Below are positions 35,220 to 36,543 of a DNA stretch of 36,543 nt, in pieces; within the stretch, counting starts at the first letter, position 1, and every line of letters starts with the position of its first letter. The DNA is taken from assembly GCA_020048155.1 (NCBI GenBank), contig JAIFMY010000198.1, positions 16,998-53,540 of the forward strand, in the 5' to 3' direction. A program made the translations under genes and the position numbers. Below the pieces are notes generated by a model that was given only the letters and a program-made list of their open reading frames with translations, searched no databases and was not told the origin of the DNA. Origin of the DNA: Bacteroidota bacterium. GTDB lineage: Bacteria > Bacteroidota > Bacteroidia > Bacteroidales > DYOH01.

Positions 35220-36476
35220 ATGAAAAATATTGCCATCATACATATAAAAACCCTGGTTCAAGTAGAACAAGTAGCCCGCACATGGGTTGCAGGTGCCGAT
35301 ATGGCGAATGTAGATTGCATAAACGCTGCGTATTTAATCCTGAAAGACAGCCTGATTCACGATTTTGGCAAAATGACTGAATGGGAAAATGCCTATAAAT
35401 TATTGGGCAACCAGGAAGTTGAAATCATAGATGCCACCGGGAAATTGGTTTATCCGACTTTTGCAGACTCACACACACACCTAGTTTATGCAGGAAGTCG
35501 AGAGATTGAATACATGGACAAAATACGTGGCCTCTCTTATGAGGAAATAGCCAAGCGGGGCGGTGGCATTCTTAATTCCGCCAAAAGACTACACGAAGCA
35601 TCTGAACAGCAACTGTTCGATGAGTCGGTAGAGCGGGTGTATGAAATCATGCGCATGGGCACAGGAGCAGTTGAGATAAAATCGGGCTACGGGCTCAATA
35701 CCGCAGACGAGCTGAAAATGCTGCGGGTGATACGCCGACTCAAAGGAGAAACCCTCATCACCATAAAATCGACCTTTCTGGGCGCACACGCATTGCCGCT
35801 CGAATACAAGGGAAAGCAGGAAGAGTACGTGGATATGGTGATAAATGAAATGATACCTTTGGTAGCTTCAGAGGAATTGGCCGATTATGTAGACGTTTTT
35901 TGCGACAAAGGATTTTTTACCCCATTCGACACCGAGCGCATACTCATGGCCGGGCTCAAATACGGCCTGAAACCCAAAATACACGCCAACGAACTCGATT
36001 TTTCGGGTGGGGTACAAGTGGGGGTTAAATACGATGCACTATCGGTAGACCACCTGGAATTCATAGGCGACGATGAGATAAAAACACTGCTCAACTCGAA
36101 GACAATGCCAACGGTACTTCCCGGGGCAGCTTTCTTTTTGGGAATGCAATATTCTCCGGTACGCAAGATGATGCAGGCCGGATTACCCATTGCATTGGCA
36201 TCAGACTTCAACCCGGGCTCATCACCATCGGGCAATATGCACTTGATTTCGGCTATGGGAAGTATTTTGTATAAAATGCTACCGCAGGAAGTAATCCATG
36301 CCACCACCATAAACGGTGCGTATACCATGGAGCTGAGCCATTCGCACGGCAGCATCTGCAAAGGAAAAGCGGCGAGTGTTTTCATCACTAAACCCATCCC
36401 CGGCATAGAGTTCTTCCCGTATGCCTACGGCAGCAATCTGATAGATACGGTATTTGTGAATGGAGTGAGGGTGTAA
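35220..36476 (+). CDS. hutI: Imidazolonepropionase (histidine degradation)
   Basis: HutI opens the imidazolone ring of 4-imidazolone-5-propanoate to give N-formimidoyl-glutamate, the third step of histidine breakdown. The 418-residue amidohydrolase has the N-terminal metal motif DSHTHLVYAG and the IRGLSYEEIAKRGGGI substrate loop. It then has TGAVEIKSGYGL, the metal His in HANELDFSGG, VDHLEF and the catalytic Asp in ASDFNPGSSPSGN. Length and motifs are standard. The ATG at 35220 is the first plausible start after the promoter-like region. No other hut gene is visible; the gene starting at 36499 lies 22 nt downstream and may be co-transcribed. Confidence 0.95.
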   Translation: MKNIAIIHIKTLVQVEQVARTWVAGADMANVDCINAAYLILKDSLIHDFGKMTEWENAYKLLGNQEVEIIDATGKLVYPTFADSHTHLVYAGSREIEYMDKIRGLSYEEIAKRGGGILNSAKRLHEASEQQLFDESVERVYEIMRMGTGAVEIKSGYGLNTADELKMLRVIRRLKGETLITIKSTFLGAHALPLEYKGKQEEYVDMVINEMIPLVASEELADYVDVFCDKGFFTPFDTERILMAGLKYGLKPKIHANELDFSGGVQVGVKYDALSVDHLEFIGDDEIKTLLNSKTMPTVLPGAAFFLGMQYSPVRKMMQAGLPIALASDFNPGSSPSGNMHLISAMGSILYKMLPQEVIHATTINGAYTMELSHSHGSICKGKAASVFITKPIPGIEFFPYAYGSNLIDTVFVNGVRV

Positions 36477-36498
36477 ATGATTTATCAATAATTAAAAT

Positions 36499-36543
36499 AT
36501 GTCGGAACTCAATAATATAGATTTTAGTAAAGTAGTGACTCAT
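36499..36543 (+). CDS. Start of a further gene, cut by the window edge
   Basis: An ATG at 36499 opens a frame that runs uninterrupted to the window end (15 codons, MSELNNIDFSKVVTH). It begins 22 nt after the hutI stop on the same strand, so a pathway partner such as another histidine-degradation gene is possible. The fragment is too short for recognition. Confidence 0.45.
   Translation, partial: MSELNNIDFSKVVTH

Noticed and set aside
35885-36406. 173-codon minus-strand frame inside hutI
   Set aside because: It is antisense to the catalytic region of hutI and has no promoter or domain of its own.

Overview
The window looks like chromosomal DNA of a member of the Bacteroidota (Bacteroidetes), by eye roughly 40% G+C. 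The evidence is the gene content: a TonB-dependent receptor with a carboxypeptidase-regulatory N-terminal domain, a GWxTD-domain lipoprotein, DUF5606, a DUF5063-like protein beside an RNase D-type exonuclease, a LolA/FtsK pair, YbbR next to CoaE, and a zinc-ribbon protein next to Nif3. A second line of evidence is a series of phylum-type promoters (TAnnTTTG at -7, sometimes with TTTG/TTG about 18-20 nt upstream). Several of these overlap the longest open frames and so decide the true start codon. No rRNA, tRNA, CRISPR array, transposase or phage gene was seen.

Layout. 1-930: an isolated FtsE-type ABC ATPase. 1018-5219 (minus): a long-chain acyl-CoA synthetase downstream of a GNAT acetyltransferase/Xaa-Pro aminopeptidase fusion. 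5303-8584 (minus): a compact four-gene unit (M23 envelope peptidase, MerR-like regulator, Nif3-like protein, zinc-ribbon coiled-coil protein) closed by a hairpin terminator. 8770-14070 (plus): a membrane-anchored unknown, a STAS-like protein, a TPR membrane protein coupled to a 69-aa membrane protein, a CobW-type GTPase, a LOG-family phosphoribohydrolase and a PrpE-like phosphatase. 14106-16656 (minus): a small unknown and a secreted Ig-like/PQQ-propeller protein. 16935-18366 (plus): DUF5063-like protein plus 3'-5' exonuclease. 18453-28547 (minus): DUF5606, TerB-DnaJ, CoaE, YbbR, LolA, FtsK, a lipoprotein, a TonB-dependent receptor and a DUF1858 protein, largely cell-envelope and chromosome-segregation functions. 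28840-31633 (plus): GWxTD lipoprotein, RlmB and a DUF481 outer-membrane protein. 31634-33927: a repeat-rich stretch around an ABC-F ATPase. 33928-34968 (minus): a winged-helix Fic protein. 35220-end (plus): HutI of histidine degradation and the first 15 codons of another gene.

The points most worth a second look are as follows. (i) The Fic protein has Gln where the catalytic His of the Fic motif should be, but keeps an inhibitory motif and an N-terminal winged helix. Its upstream region carries four symmetric AGCTCA half-sites spaced about two helical turns apart, which suggests a self-regulating Fic regulator. (ii) A GNAT domain is fused in frame to a complete three-domain Xaa-Pro aminopeptidase. 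(iii) Three copies of a perfect 15-bp-arm palindrome occur within 2.2 kb; two of them bracket a nested inverted repeat, resembling a small non-autonomous element or a mobile terminator. (iv) The ABC-F protein has a second nucleotide-binding domain that has lost both its Walker A and its catalytic glutamate. (v) A 14-bp perfect palindrome of LacI-operator type lies in front of hutI. Functions are inferred from motifs read by eye; no database search was run.
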